This document shows positions 52,227 through 61,011 of a stretch of DNA of 64,000 nucleotides, piece after piece. How positions within the stretch are numbered: the stretch's first letter is position 1; each line of letters starts with the position of its first letter. This stretch comes from Rhizobium ecuadorense (GTDB lineage Bacteria; Pseudomonadota; Alphaproteobacteria; Rhizobiales; Rhizobiaceae), in the NCBI RefSeq assembly GCF_001187535.1, contig NZ_LFIO01001796.1, forward strand, positions 124,001 to 188,000, read 5' to 3'. The notes under the pieces are model-generated. The model did not search any database, had not been told where the DNA came from, and saw only the letters and a list, made by a program, of their open reading frames with translations. The translations under genes and the position numbers were made by a program.

Positions 52227-53132
52227 TTGCAGCAGAGTGCGGTGATCGTCTGTTCGGATGTCAACATGCTGCCAGCCGCCTGCTGCACGCTGCTTTCGGT
52301 CAAGCGCAATCTCGGCGGTCCTGGCGTGGAGTTCCTGCTTCTCGGTATCGACCTTAAGCCGAACGAGATCGCCGAGGTCGGCAATTTCGCGAAGCTGCAC
52401 GACATGGCGATCACTGTGCTGCCCTACAATACCCCGGATACTGCAAAGCAGGCCCGGGGCCGCTGGTCGGGCGCGACGCTGGCGCGGCTCTATATGGATC
52501 TGCAAATCCCTGAAACGGTCGAACGCCTGCTTTACCTCGATGCCGACGTGCTTGCGGTGGCGCCCGTCGACGAACTCTTCACCAGAGATCTCCGAGGCAA
52601 GGCGCTTGCCGCGGTCGACGATTATGTCATGGCCTTCCCAGAGAAAGCCGGAGCACGGCAGCGTAAGATCGGCATGAGCGAGGGCGGACGCTATTTCAAT
52701 GCCGGCGTATTGCTGTTCGACTGGTCGGCCTGCCAGGCGAAGGGACTTTTCGCCAGAACCCGGGAAATCTTCGAGGAGCGGTCGCATCTGTTCGAAAACA
52801 ACGACCAGGACGCGCTGAACGTCACGTTCGACGGCGACTGGCTGGTGCTCGATCCGCGCTGGAACACGCAGACCGGGCTCCTGCCTTTCGTCGCCCGGCC
52901 GGCCATTTTTCATTTCACCGGCCGCAAGAAACCGTGGCAGGCGACCGTTCCCTGGGTGCATCGGCGGATGGCCAGGCAGTATGTCGAGGATCTCCGCAAT
53001 ACGCCCTGGGCGTCCTTCTGCAGGCAGCCGTCGGCCGCGGGCCGGATCGGCGGATTCTTCTCGCATGTGGGAAAGCAGATCGGCGGGCTGGCGCGGCTTG
53101 CCCGGATGCGCGCCTATTTCAGCAACAGCTAG
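52227..53132 (+). CDS. Glycosyltransferase family 8 protein
   Basis: Protein of 301 residues if the start is the TTG at 52227 (QQSAVIVCSDVNML follows); an earlier TTG at 52203 gives 309. GGGGGG lies upstream of both. The GT8 fold is indicated by VIVCSD, LARLYMDLQIPE, the metal-binding D-x-D in LYLDADVLAV, FNAGVLLFD and NDQDALN, and a His near the end of the catalytic domain (FHFTGRKKPW). Retaining galactosyl- or glucosyltransfer to LPS is usual. It is followed by a second transferase-like gene. Confidence 0.88.
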   Translation: MQQSAVIVCSDVNMLPAACCTLLSVKRNLGGPGVEFLLLGIDLKPNEIAEVGNFAKLHDMAITVLPYNTPDTAKQARGRWSGATLARLYMDLQIPETVERLLYLDADVLAVAPVDELFTRDLRGKALAAVDDYVMAFPEKAGARQRKIGMSEGGRYFNAGVLLFDWSACQAKGLFARTREIFEERSHLFENNDQDALNVTFDGDWLVLDPRWNTQTGLLPFVARPAIFHFTGRKKPWQATVPWVHRRMARQYVEDLRNTPWASFCRQPSAAGRIGGFFSHVGKQIGGLARLARMRAYFSNS

Positions 53133-53167
53133 CAAGGTGCGTCCTTGGAAAGTGCATGTGAGCCGAT

Positions 53168-54037
53168 ATGGAATCGATCCCCAGTGATATGCAGAGGCTA
53201 GCCGCCGCCGATAGCGGCTTCAATTTCCTGACGCCGGAGGCGTGGACGGCGCTGCTGTCGCGCTATTCCCACATCGTGCTGGTGGCAAACAGCGAGGCGG
53301 TCGATTTCGAGCGGCTGCGAAGCGAGCTGCCGGAGACGGCGCTCTACGTCTTCTTCAACAATGTCTACAAGGTGCTCGACGAACCCTTCGCCGGTCATGG
53401 GGTGCTGGTTGCCCGCAGCGGCGTGATGGGCGCCAATATCGTCCACCGGCGCGAGGTGGCGGATGTCCTGCGCTTTTTTGCCGGCGGTGATTTTCTGGGC
53501 GTCGTCAACATCCGCGTTTCCCCCGAGGAGAACTTCAGCGAGGAGAGCCGCTTCAACGGCGCCGGCGCCCGCCACCTCGACCTGACGCAAATGATCGGAG
53601 ATCTCTATCCGACCGGCAAGATCGCGACGAGCGGCTTTGCGATGGCGCTCTGGCTCGCCGACTTGCACCTGCCGGGCAAGATCCTGCTTGCCGGCTTTTC
53701 GGCAAAGAGAAGCGAGAAGTGGAAGGTCTTCGACGTGCACGATTGGACGTTCGAGCAGATTTTCCTGCGCCTCTTTGCCAGGATGGGCACGATCTCGATG
53801 ATGGGCGGCGTCGATGCCAGCCCTTATGCGGCGCTCGCCAAACGCTTTCCGCAGGTGCCGCCGATCGAGATCGCGATGACGGCGGCCGAAGTCCTTTCCG
53901 AGCGGCTTCACAATGCGAACAGTCAGATCGACAGGCTGATGTCCGTCACCAAATCCATCCGCGCCATCGAGGGTTTCTTCCGGCGTTTCAAGCCGAAAAC
54001 CCGTAAGGAGCGTTTCCTCGAGAAGTCGAAGGAGTGA
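53168..54037 (+). CDS. Unknown protein, possible sialyltransferase-like glycosyltransferase
   Basis: Protein of 289 residues. It has no clear GT-A D-x-D. Features suggesting a sialyltransferase-like (GT29/GT42-type) fold are VLVANSEAVDF near residue 38, YVFFNN near 59, a YPTGKIATSGFAMALWLADL segment resembling the P-x-TG motif near 145, and a later VHDWTFEQIFL with an invariant-looking His. The C-terminus is basic and helical. It follows the GT8 gene by 35 bases on the same strand, so both probably decorate a surface glycan. The fold call is tentative. Confidence 0.55.
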   Translation: MESIPSDMQRLAAADSGFNFLTPEAWTALLSRYSHIVLVANSEAVDFERLRSELPETALYVFFNNVYKVLDEPFAGHGVLVARSGVMGANIVHRREVADVLRFFAGGDFLGVVNIRVSPEENFSEESRFNGAGARHLDLTQMIGDLYPTGKIATSGFAMALWLADLHLPGKILLAGFSAKRSEKWKVFDVHDWTFEQIFLRLFARMGTISMMGGVDASPYAALAKRFPQVPPIEIAMTAAEVLSERLHNANSQIDRLMSVTKSIRAIEGFFRRFKPKTRKERFLEKSKE

Positions 54038-54050
54038 CGGCGCGCCGCTT

Positions 54051-55148
54051 TTAAAGCCCCAGCGCCGTCAGCATGACGAAGGTGGCAAAGAGAATGAAGT
54101 GCGTCATGCCCTCGATGGCGTTGGTCTCACCGTCGTTGAGGTTGATCGCCGCGGCAATCAGCGTGATCGTCACCATCACCGTCTGCACCGGGGTCATCGC
54201 CATGAAGAAGGGCTGGCCGGTATAGAGCGCGATCGCCTCCATGACAGGCACCGTCAGGATCACCGTCGACAGCGAGGCGCCCATGGCGATGTTGACGGTC
54301 GCCTGCATGCGGTTTCTGAGCGCTGCCCTCAAGGCGGTCAGGATCTCAGGGGCGGCTGAAATCGCTGCGACCACGACGGCGGTCACGGCGATCGGCGCGC
54401 CGCTGTCGCGCAGGCCTTCGCTCATGAAAGCGGCCATGAACTCGGCCAGCAGGCCGATGATGACGACGCCGACGAGAATGGTGGCGATCGAGATTGCGGC
54501 CGGCTCGTCGGAACCATGCTCGTCCGGGCTTTCTTTTTTCCGTTCGGAGCGCGGGTAGCTGTAGCTGAAGAAATAGCTGTGCTGGCCGACCTGCATGCGC
54601 AGGAAGAGGCCGTAGAGCGCAATCATCGCAACGATGGTGAAGGCGGAATAATAGTGCCATCTGTCACCGGGCACGAATTCCGGAACAATCATCGAGATGC
54701 CTATGGCGGTCAGGATCATCACACCGTAGGTCTTGCCCGAATTGTCGTTGTAGGGCTGTTCGCCGTGCTTGAGGCCGCCGAGCAGGGCGGCGAGACCCAG
54801 AATGCCGTTGATATCGAGCATCAGGGCAGAATAGATCGTGTCGCGCACCAGTGTCGGCGAAGTCTCTCCGCTCATCATGATGGCGAGGATGATGACCTCG
54901 ACGGCGACGGCCGACAGGGTCAGGATCATCGTGCCATAGGGATCGCCGACCTTGATGGCGAGCAGTTCGGCATGATGGGCAACGCGGATCGAGGCGAGAA
55001 CGATGGTGCCGACCAGGGCGGCGGCGGCGATCAGCGCGACGCCACGTCCCATCTCGATCACGGCCTGTTCCAAGAGATAGGCGACGGCTGCAACGGCAAG
55101 TGCGGCGACCAGAAACTTCTCTTCTTTCAAGCGTGACGCAATCCCCAC
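54051..55148 (-). CDS. Ca2+/H+ antiporter, ChaA/CaxA family
   Basis: Protein of 365 residues with about eleven membrane segments in two repeat halves. The alpha-1 motif is AVAVEVIILAIMMSG near residue 80 and the alpha-2 motif is AAISAAPEILTALRAAL near 262, each with its acidic residue. A cytoplasmic charged loop (RSERKKESPDEHGSDEP) lies between. CaCA family members exchange Ca2+, Na+ or K+ for protons across the inner membrane. Confidence 0.9.
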   Translation of the reverse strand: MGIASRLKEEKFLVAALAVAAVAYLLEQAVIEMGRGVALIAAAALVGTIVLASIRVAHHAELLAIKVGDPYGTMILTLSAVAVEVIILAIMMSGETSPTLVRDTIYSALMLDINGILGLAALLGGLKHGEQPYNDNSGKTYGVMILTAIGISMIVPEFVPGDRWHYYSAFTIVAMIALYGLFLRMQVGQHSYFFSYSYPRSERKKESPDEHGSDEPAAISIATILVGVVIIGLLAEFMAAFMSEGLRDSGAPIAVTAVVVAAISAAPEILTALRAALRNRMQATVNIAMGASLSTVILTVPVMEAIALYTGQPFFMAMTPVQTVMVTITLIAAAINLNDGETNAIEGMTHFILFATFVMLTALGL

Positions 55149-55377
55149 GTCTCAGCTCCTGTCCTGATTCATGCGTTTTATCTAAGTCACTGATTTCGCA
55201 TATCAAGCAGGCGGCTATCCAGGGCCATTTGCAGTCTTTGGCGTTTAATGGAATACTGAACGTCATCGGGGCCGGAAAGCAGATCGCGGCGTCCTCGAAT
55301 TCTCGTCAAGCGGCCGCGATGATCCGGATCCTGTCCGGAAGCGTGCGAATGCGCAACAAAGATGAGGAGACGGATGC

Positions 55378-55659
55378 ATGATCAAGGTGGTCTACGAAGT
55401 CGTGCCGCACGATGGCGGTTGGGCCTACAGGCTCGGAGGCGTCTATTCCGAGGCATTTCCGACTCATGCCGAGGCGCTCGAAGCTGCGCGCATCGTCGCG
55501 GACGAACAGCAGGTCGGCGGCGATTCCGCCGAGATCAGCTGGCAGGACGAGAATGGCAAGTGGCATGAGGAATATGCCGAAGGTGGCGACCGGCCCGAAA
55601 CTGAGGTGGTGGATGGTCAGTGGAAGGACCGCGGGGCCGGGGCCTCGCAAGGCATATGA
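55378..55659 (+). CDS. DUF2188-domain protein
   Basis: Protein of 93 residues with the DUF2188 motif: YEVVPHDGGWAYRLGG then AFPTHAEALEAARIVADEQ. The C-terminal third is polar. It starts at the ATG at 55378 after GAGGAG. No function is assigned to this family. It is convergent with grpB-like gene, three bases away. Confidence 0.8.
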   Translation: MIKVVYEVVPHDGGWAYRLGGVYSEAFPTHAEALEAARIVADEQQVGGDSAEISWQDENGKWHEEYAEGGDRPETEVVDGQWKDRGAGASQGI

Positions 55660-55661
55660 AG

Positions 55662-56177
55662 TCAACGATCGTCCGCCAATGCCCGCGCGACGATCGCGTC
55701 GACGAATTCGCGCTTGTGCGCGGTATAGCCGTCGCCATCCATCCTGAATTCGCCTGCCAGCCTGCGTTTGAGCGCGGCATATTCGGCCGCTACCTCCGGG
55801 TGCGCGATGAGATAATCCCGGAACGCCAGCCTGTTTCGATGCGTGCCATTGCCGGCAGGACAAAGGTAGACTCGCTGCCGCGGCACCGAACCTCTCGATA
55901 GAAACGCCCAGACCTCGTCGTCATAACGATTGCCGCGTGGTTCGTAGCCTTCCGCCAGAAGCACAGCGGTAGCCTCCTCGATATGCCCGAGGCCGGGAAG
56001 AACGATGTCGATATCGATCAGCGGCTTGGCGGCCATGCCTGATATGGACGTGCTGCCGATGTGATCGATGGAGAGCGCCTGCGGCAGCAAAGCGAGCAAC
56101 CTGTCGCGGATGCGCCGGAACGCCTGCGGCCATTGCGGATCGTAGGGCACAAGTTCAACCGGATCGTGGCTCATCAT
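55662..56177 (-). CDS. GrpB-family protein (nucleotidyltransferase fold)
   Basis: Protein of 171 residues beginning VELVPYDPQWPQAFRRIRDRLL, followed by the diagnostic HIGSTSISGMAAKPLIDIDI, whose Gly-Ser and D-x-D are those of the nucleotidyltransferase superfamily. Later segments HRNRLAFRDYLIAHPEVAAEYAALK are typical. Substrate unknown; related GrpB domains are sometimes fused to CoaE kinases. Confidence 0.92.
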   Translation of the reverse strand: MMSHDPVELVPYDPQWPQAFRRIRDRLLALLPQALSIDHIGSTSISGMAAKPLIDIDIVLPGLGHIEEATAVLLAEGYEPRGNRYDDEVWAFLSRGSVPRQRVYLCPAGNGTHRNRLAFRDYLIAHPEVAAEYAALKRRLAGEFRMDGDGYTAHKREFVDAIVARALADDR

Positions 56178-56279
56178 CTCTTTCCGCTACAGGGCCGCGC
56201 ATCCAATAGCGACGGGATGCTCTCTTGCGTTGAAATTTGCGCATGATTCTCTCCGAAAATCGATGCCGGATTTCGAGAC

Positions 56280-56435
56280 GAAAGCGCGTCGCGATCTTTC
56301 AGATTCGCTCCTTGCGCTTTGGCTCTTTGTTTTGACGCATGTCGTTGCCGCAAAAGCGCTTCGGGCTTTGCCTGGCAAAACCCCTTCGCGCTTTGCCTGG
56401 GAAAGCCATGGTACACTTTTGCGCGACTTGCTTTA
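56280..56435. repeat. RIME-type repeat with an internal insertion (copy 6)
   Basis: The family consensus is present from AAAGCGCGTCGC (56280) through CGCAAAA (56356) and resumes at ACTTTTGCGCGACTTGCTTTA (to 56435). Between these lies about 60 bp that other copies lack, consisting mainly of a 25-base unit in two tandem copies (56359-56382 and 56384-56407). The final TTA is, read leftward, the stop of the LysR gene (56433-56435). Confidence 0.85.
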
Positions 56436-57332
56436 TGTGCCGATCGAATATCGGTGATAGTCCTGAAGCCCCTTGACCAGGGCATCGAAGGTGGCGCGGC
56501 AGCGCGGCGAGGTCTTCAGGCTCTCATGCATCGCCACCCACGTGCCGAGCGGGATGCTTAACGCATCGGGCAGGAGGTGAACTAGATCGGGATTGTCCCG
56601 CGCGAGCCCGATCTGGCAGAGACCGATGCCGACGCCGGCGCGGATCGCCGAAAGCTGGGCAAGATTGCTGTCGGTCCGGTAGGAGAAGTCGATGCCCGGC
56701 ACGTCATAGCGTTTTGTTACCATGCGAATATAGGCCGTCTGCCGGTCGAAGCCGATGAGCCGGTGGTTTGCGAGTTCAGCCAGGGTTTGCGGAATGCCGT
56801 GTCGCTCGAGATAGCGGCGATGGGCGTGGAAACCGAGCGGGATATCGCCGATGCGGCGCACGACGAGCGCAGCTTGCTGCGGCTCGGCCATGCGCACGGC
56901 GATATCGGCCTCGCGGTTCACCAGATCCTCAATCGCATCGGAAGCCGAGAGCTCGATCTGGAGCTCTGGATAGGCCTCCTGCAGCGGTCCGAGAATCCCA
57001 GGCAGGACTTCGACGGCGATGACCTCGCTGGCGCTGACCCTGACGGTTCCGGCAACACGCTGCCGCTCACCGGATGCGGTGCGCAAAAGGGCCGCGGTGG
57101 TTGCCGCCAGCGTCTCGGCATAGGGCTTCAGTGCCAATGCGGCATCGGTTGGCAGCAGCCCGTTCGGGGATCGGGTGAAGAGTTCAGCGCCGATTGCCGT
57201 CTCCAGCGCGTCGACATGGCGGCCTATGGTCGGCTGCGTCAGCCCCAATTCTCGGGCGGCGGCCGAAAGCGAGCCCTGCTGAAGCACGGTCAAGAAACTG
57301 CGGTAGAAATCCCAGCTCGGTTCGATGTTCAT
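56433..57332 (-). CDS. LysR-family transcriptional regulator
   Basis: Protein of 299 residues with the LysR helix-turn-helix (FLTVLQQGSLSAAARELGLTQPTIGRHVDALE, residues about 11-42) and a C-terminal periplasmic-binding-type effector domain. The start at 57332 (MNIEPSWDF) is preferred over the long upstream frame because the family begins here and the divergent promoter must lie just beyond. It is divergent from an NmrA-type oxidoreductase gene, its likely target. Its TAA stop falls within a repeat. Confidence 0.92.
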   Translation of the reverse strand: MNIEPSWDFYRSFLTVLQQGSLSAAARELGLTQPTIGRHVDALETAIGAELFTRSPNGLLPTDAALALKPYAETLAATTAALLRTASGERQRVAGTVRVSASEVIAVEVLPGILGPLQEAYPELQIELSASDAIEDLVNREADIAVRMAEPQQAALVVRRIGDIPLGFHAHRRYLERHGIPQTLAELANHRLIGFDRQTAYIRMVTKRYDVPGIDFSYRTDSNLAQLSAIRAGVGIGLCQIGLARDNPDLVHLLPDALSIPLGTWVAMHESLKTSPRCRATFDALVKGLQDYHRYSIGT

Positions 57333-57426
57333 ATATTTTTGTATAGCGGCAGCATTTATTTCGTCAATTTTGTTTATTGCGGACTGGTGGCATAGTCCTT
57401 CCACCCAATCGAAGGAGATGATTGTC

Positions 57427-58449
57427 ATGAGCAGCGAAATGAAGACGACGGCGCTCGTTCTCGGCGCCACCGGCGGTATCGGCGGCGCGGTCGCCCGCAA
57501 GCTGCTTGCGCGCGGCTGGCGCATCCGGGCGCTCAACCGTGACGCCGCCAAGGTGTCGAGGCGCGAGCCGGCTTTCGAATGGGTGCAGGGCGATGCGATG
57601 AATGCCGGTGACGTGTTGAGAGCGGCTGAAGGCGTCAGTCTGATCGTCCACGCCGTCAATCCACCCGGTTACCGCGACTGGGAAACACTGGTGCTGCCGA
57701 TGCTCGACAATACCATCGCCGCTGCCCGCACCGTGGGCGCGCGCATCGTGCTGCCTGGAAACGTCTATAATTTCGGTCCCGATGCCCTGCCGGCGCCGAC
57801 GGAGGAAAGCCCGCAGCAGCCGCTGACGAAGAAGGGAGCGATCCGCGTCGAGATGGAGAAGCGGCTGGAAGCGGCGTCGCAAGCCGGCGCCGGCGCGATC
57901 ATCGTCAGGGCCGGGGATTTCTTTGGTCCGGGCACGACTGGAAACAGCTGGTTTTCATCGGGATTCGTCACCCCGGGCAAACCCGTCGGCACGATCCGGA
58001 ATCCGGGGCGGCGCGGCGTCGGCCATCAGTGGGCCTATCTGCCCGATATGGCGGAAACCATGGCCCAGCTCATCGAGCGGGCCGATCGGCTGCCGCCCTT
58101 TGCCGTCTACCATCTGGAGGGATTCTGGGATGGCGATGGCATGCAGATGGCCGAAGCAATCAAGCGTGTCGCCGGCGGCGCGGCGAAAATCGGCCGTTTT
58201 CCCTGGTGGATCGTACCGCTCGCTGCGCCGTTCGTTCCGATCATGCGGGAGATCAAGGAGATGCGTTATCTCTGGAAGGTGCCGCTCAGGATGCGAAACA
58301 CCAGGTTGACGGCCGAACTCGGCAAGGAGCCGCAAACGCCGATCGACGAGGCGGTCAGAGCTTCGCTCACAGCACTCGGCTGCTTGCCGGAACCGCATCG
58401 TGAAACGGCGGCCGCCTTGATCGTGCCTTCGCCCGAGAATGCGGGTTAA
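57427..58449 (+). CDS. NAD(P)-binding NmrA/epimerase-like oxidoreductase
   Basis: Protein of 340 residues. The Rossmann motif VLGATGGIGGAVARKLLARG is at residues 11-30; the middle resembles extended SDR/NmrA proteins (AVNPPGYRDWETLVLPMLDN, VYNFGP). The usual catalytic Tyr-Lys pair is not obvious, so it may be a sensor or atypical reductase. AAGGAGATGAT precedes the ATG at 57427. It is divergent from the LysR regulator by 94 bases and ends overlapping the APH gene by four bases. Confidence 0.85.
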   Translation: MSSEMKTTALVLGATGGIGGAVARKLLARGWRIRALNRDAAKVSRREPAFEWVQGDAMNAGDVLRAAEGVSLIVHAVNPPGYRDWETLVLPMLDNTIAAARTVGARIVLPGNVYNFGPDALPAPTEESPQQPLTKKGAIRVEMEKRLEAASQAGAGAIIVRAGDFFGPGTTGNSWFSSGFVTPGKPVGTIRNPGRRGVGHQWAYLPDMAETMAQLIERADRLPPFAVYHLEGFWDGDGMQMAEAIKRVAGGAAKIGRFPWWIVPLAAPFVPIMREIKEMRYLWKVPLRMRNTRLTAELGKEPQTPIDEAVRASLTALGCLPEPHRETAAALIVPSPENAG

Positions 58450-59246
58450 GCCGCTAGCTCGGCCAGCGCAATCCGGGCGACAGTCAGGGCCGTCTCTGCC
58501 TGCAGAATATTGCTATCGCCGAGGAACCAGGCGGCGGAAAGGCCGGAATAGGCGGCGATCCATTGCAGCAGCCGCTTCGGCTCCAGCCGAGCCTCTGCCG
58601 AAACGACGGCTAGCTGGCGGCGGAAACGGGCAGGAACGGTGATGACAGGCAGTTCCTCATTGGCGAAGATATTGGCGAAATCGAAGCCGCGCTCACCATG
58701 GAGCCGCTTCGGATCGATCGCCAGCCAGCCACGCGCCTCGAAATCGAGAATGTTCTCGTGATGAATATCGCCGTGCAGGACGGTGATATCACGCTGGTTG
58801 GAAAGCAGGGTGTCGGCAATCGCCGAGCAATCGGCCAGTGTGCCGCCATGTTTTCTGGCTGCCGGTTCCAGATCGCGGAACCAGCGGGTGAGGGGCACGG
58901 GGTCGGGAAGCGGTCTTTCGCGCGGCGCATGCAGCCGTGCCGCTGTCCGGCAGAGGATGCGGCTCGCCTCGTCGTCCTCGCCGTTCATCGCCATGGCAAG
59001 CAGCGAGCGTTTTCCCGTCGCCCGTTCCAGGAGCACGGCGTCGTCTTCATGGGCATAGACATGGGCCGCGCCGTCGCCGTCCCACCACCGCATCAGCAGC
59101 GCGCCGTAGCGTTCGTCGATATCGGTGGCGACTTTCAACATCGCGGGCCTGCCCTGCCAGAGGACCGGCAGCAGGCGGCTCGAATGGGTGATGATGGGCT
59201 CGCCGTCTGATATCAGCGACCAGCGATCAAGATGGGGAGCGAACAT
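58446..59246 (-). CDS. Aminoglycoside phosphotransferase, APH(6)/streptomycin kinase-like
   Basis: Protein of 266 residues of the APH kinase fold. The catalytic loop HGDIHHENIL near residue 160 and the following metal motif WLAIDPKRLHGERGFD are intact. The closest type I recognise is streptomycin 6-kinase (StrB/APH(6)). In a soil bacterium it may give low-level streptomycin resistance or have another small-molecule substrate. It overlaps the convergent oxidoreductase gene by four bases. Confidence 0.88.
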   Translation of the reverse strand: MFAPHLDRWSLISDGEPIITHSSRLLPVLWQGRPAMLKVATDIDERYGALLMRWWDGDGAAHVYAHEDDAVLLERATGKRSLLAMAMNGEDDEASRILCRTAARLHAPRERPLPDPVPLTRWFRDLEPAARKHGGTLADCSAIADTLLSNQRDITVLHGDIHHENILDFEARGWLAIDPKRLHGERGFDFANIFANEELPVITVPARFRRQLAVVSAEARLEPKRLLQWIAAYSGLSAAWFLGDSNILQAETALTVARIALAELAA

Positions 59247-59279
59247 GATGGCACCCTACAGAGACGGGTCGAAAATGGA

Positions 59280-59301
59280 AATCCCGCCTTTCGGCGGGAT
59301 T
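59280..59301 (-). terminator. Terminator of the ene-reductase operon
   Basis: Arms AATCCCGCC and GGCGGGATT with a 4-base loop, 20 bases beyond the leftward stop at 59321. On the minus strand the stem runs into TTTCC, a short U-run. Confidence 0.65.
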
Positions 59302-59320
59302 CGCGTTGGCGTGGAAGGGC

Positions 59321-60445
59321 TCAGGCGACCTTTTCGAGGGCGGGGTAATCGACATAGCCCTTGGCGGTGCCGCCATAGAAGGTCGACTGGTCTGGCGTGT
59401 TGAGCGGCAGGTTCTTCGCCAGCCGTTCGACGAGATCGGGATTGGCGATGAAAGGTTTGCCGAAAGCGACGAGGTCGACGCGGCCGCTTTCGACGGCATC
59501 GATCGCCAGCGCCCGGTCATAGCCATTATTGACCATCCAGTCGGCCTTGCCGCCGGCCGCTTCATAAGCCTGGCGCAACGCCTTATAATCGAAGGAAGGA
59601 TTGTCGCCCTGGCGGTAGTCGCGATCGCCGCCGGTCTGGCCTTCGATCACATGGAGGTAGGCGAGATCGTATTTTGCCAGGCCTTCGACGACATGGGTGA
59701 AGGTCGCCTGCGGATTGGAATCGTAGCTTTCACCCGACGGCGTTACCGGCGAGATGCGGATCGCGGTGCGGCCTGCGCCGATTTCGCTCACCACGGCATC
59801 GACGACCTCGAAGGTCAGCCGCGTGCGGTTTTCGATCGAGCCGCCATATTGGTCGGTGCGATCGTTGACGCCGTCGCGGATGAACTGGTCGAGCAGGTAG
59901 CCGTTGGCGCCGTGGATCTCGACGCCATCGAAGCCGGCGTCGATCGCCGCACGGGCGGCCTTGCGGTAATCTTCGACGATGCCGGGGATTTCGGCGGTTT
60001 CGAGCGCGCGCGGTTCGGAGGTGTCGGCAAAACTGCCGCTGCCGTCGCCATTGACCAGATAGGTCTTGGCCTTGGCGATGCGGTCGGTCGAGGAGACCGG
60101 CTTGTTGCCGTTCGGCTGCAGCGTCGTGTGCGAGATGCGGCCGACATGCCACATCTGGACGACGATCTTGCCACCGGCTGCATGAACGGCATCGGTCACG
60201 CGTTTCCAGCCGTCGAGAGCCTCTTTGCTATAAAGGCCCGGTACGTTGGCATAGCCTTGGCCCTGATGGGTGATCGCGGTCGCTTCGGTGATGATCAGGC
60301 CAGCCGTGGCGCGCTGGCGGTAATATTCGACATTGAGGTCGTTGGGGATGGCGCCCGGCGAGCGGTTGCGGGTGAGCGGCGCCATGACGATGCGGTTCTT
60401 GACTGTGATGTCGCCGACCTTGGTGGGTTCGAAAAGCTTGGCCAT
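59321..60445 (-). CDS. Alkene reductase, Old Yellow Enzyme family
   Basis: Protein of 374 residues of the FMN-dependent OYE/NemA family. Visible motifs are MAPLTRNRS near residue 22, QMWHVGRISH, GFDGVEIHGANGYLLDQFI near 178, NRTRLTFEVVDAV, and a terminal AFGKPFIANPDLVERL. It reduces activated C=C bonds or nitro compounds with NADPH. It follows a 42-residue membrane peptide and an ArsR regulator on the same strand, probably one operon induced by electrophiles. Confidence 0.94.
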   Translation of the reverse strand: MAKLFEPTKVGDITVKNRIVMAPLTRNRSPGAIPNDLNVEYYRQRATAGLIITEATAITHQGQGYANVPGLYSKEALDGWKRVTDAVHAAGGKIVVQMWHVGRISHTTLQPNGNKPVSSTDRIAKAKTYLVNGDGSGSFADTSEPRALETAEIPGIVEDYRKAARAAIDAGFDGVEIHGANGYLLDQFIRDGVNDRTDQYGGSIENRTRLTFEVVDAVVSEIGAGRTAIRISPVTPSGESYDSNPQATFTHVVEGLAKYDLAYLHVIEGQTGGDRDYRQGDNPSFDYKALRQAYEAAGGKADWMVNNGYDRALAIDAVESGRVDLVAFGKPFIANPDLVERLAKNLPLNTPDQSTFYGGTAKGYVDYPALEKVA

Positions 60446-60470
60446 GATGGTCCTTTCTTTTGCGGGAGGA

Positions 60471-60599
60471 TCACTCGGCAGGGGCGAGGGCGGCCCGGCC
60501 CCGGGCGGAGAGATAGGTGAGCGCGGTTGCGCCGAGGCCGATCAGGGCCATCAAGGCTGCGGCGCGCGGAACGCGTTTGAGATCGAAGCCGAGGGGCAT
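60471..60599 (-). CDS. Small 42-residue membrane peptide between arsR and the ene-reductase
   Basis: Starts MPLGFDLKRVPRA and contains one hydrophobic helix (AALMALIGLGATALTYLSA) flanked by basic residues, ending LAPAE. It begins four bases after the ArsR stop and ends 25 bases before the reductase start, so it sits neatly in the operon. I do not recognise it. The spacing and composition favour a real gene; the ribosome-binding site (AGGATC) is modest. Confidence 0.5.
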   Translation of the reverse strand: MPLGFDLKRVPRAAALMALIGLGATALTYLSARGRAALAPAE

Positions 60600-60603
60600 T
60601 CTA

Positions 60604-60897
60604 CTAAAGATCCTGCGTCAGCTGCTTCAGGAAGGCGGCGATCGTTTCTTCGTTGCGCTTGTAGAAGATCCACTGTCCGACGCGTTTGGTGGTGACGAGA
60701 CCGGCGCGATGCAGCGTTCCCAAATGGGCCGAGACCGTCGATTGCGACAGGCCGCAGCGCTCGAACTGGCTGGCGCAGACGCCCATTTCGAAGGGGTGCT
60801 CCTGCGAGGGGAAATGCTGCTCGGGATTTTTCAGCCAGGTCAGAATGTCCATCCGGGTGGGATGGGCGAGCGCCTTGATAATCTCGTCTTTGTCCAT
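60604..60897 (-). CDS. ArsR-family transcriptional regulator
   Basis: Protein of 97 residues with the ArsR winged helix: IIKALAHPTRMDILTWL, then CGLSQSTVSAHLGTLHRAGLVTTKRVGQW. Two Cys (in MGVCASQFERCGLSQ) could sense metals or electrophiles. The start at 60897 is chosen because the family begins here. In Sinorhizobium and Agrobacterium an arsR gene at this position borders the abcR sRNA locus. It probably represses its own operon. Confidence 0.9.
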   Translation of the reverse strand: MDKDEIIKALAHPTRMDILTWLKNPEQHFPSQEHPFEMGVCASQFERCGLSQSTVSAHLGTLHRAGLVTTKRVGQWIFYKRNEETIAAFLKQLTQDL

Positions 60898-60933
60898 CGT
60901 CGTGCACCGAACTATAAATCGCGTTTGTTCGAT

Positions 60934-60957
60934 ATATCGATCGTCGGACGTCGATAT
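60934..60957. promoter_or_regulatory. Palindrome upstream of arsR, probable operator
   Basis: ATATCGA (60934-60940) and TCGATAT (60951-60957) with a 10-base spacer, 37 bases before the arsR ATG. Size and AT-rich arms fit an ArsR dimer site. Confidence 0.55.
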
Positions 60958-61011
60958 GCAAATCACGGAGGCGTGAGGCGGCGAATTTTGTCGGGTGAGC
61001 AAAATTTGGGC

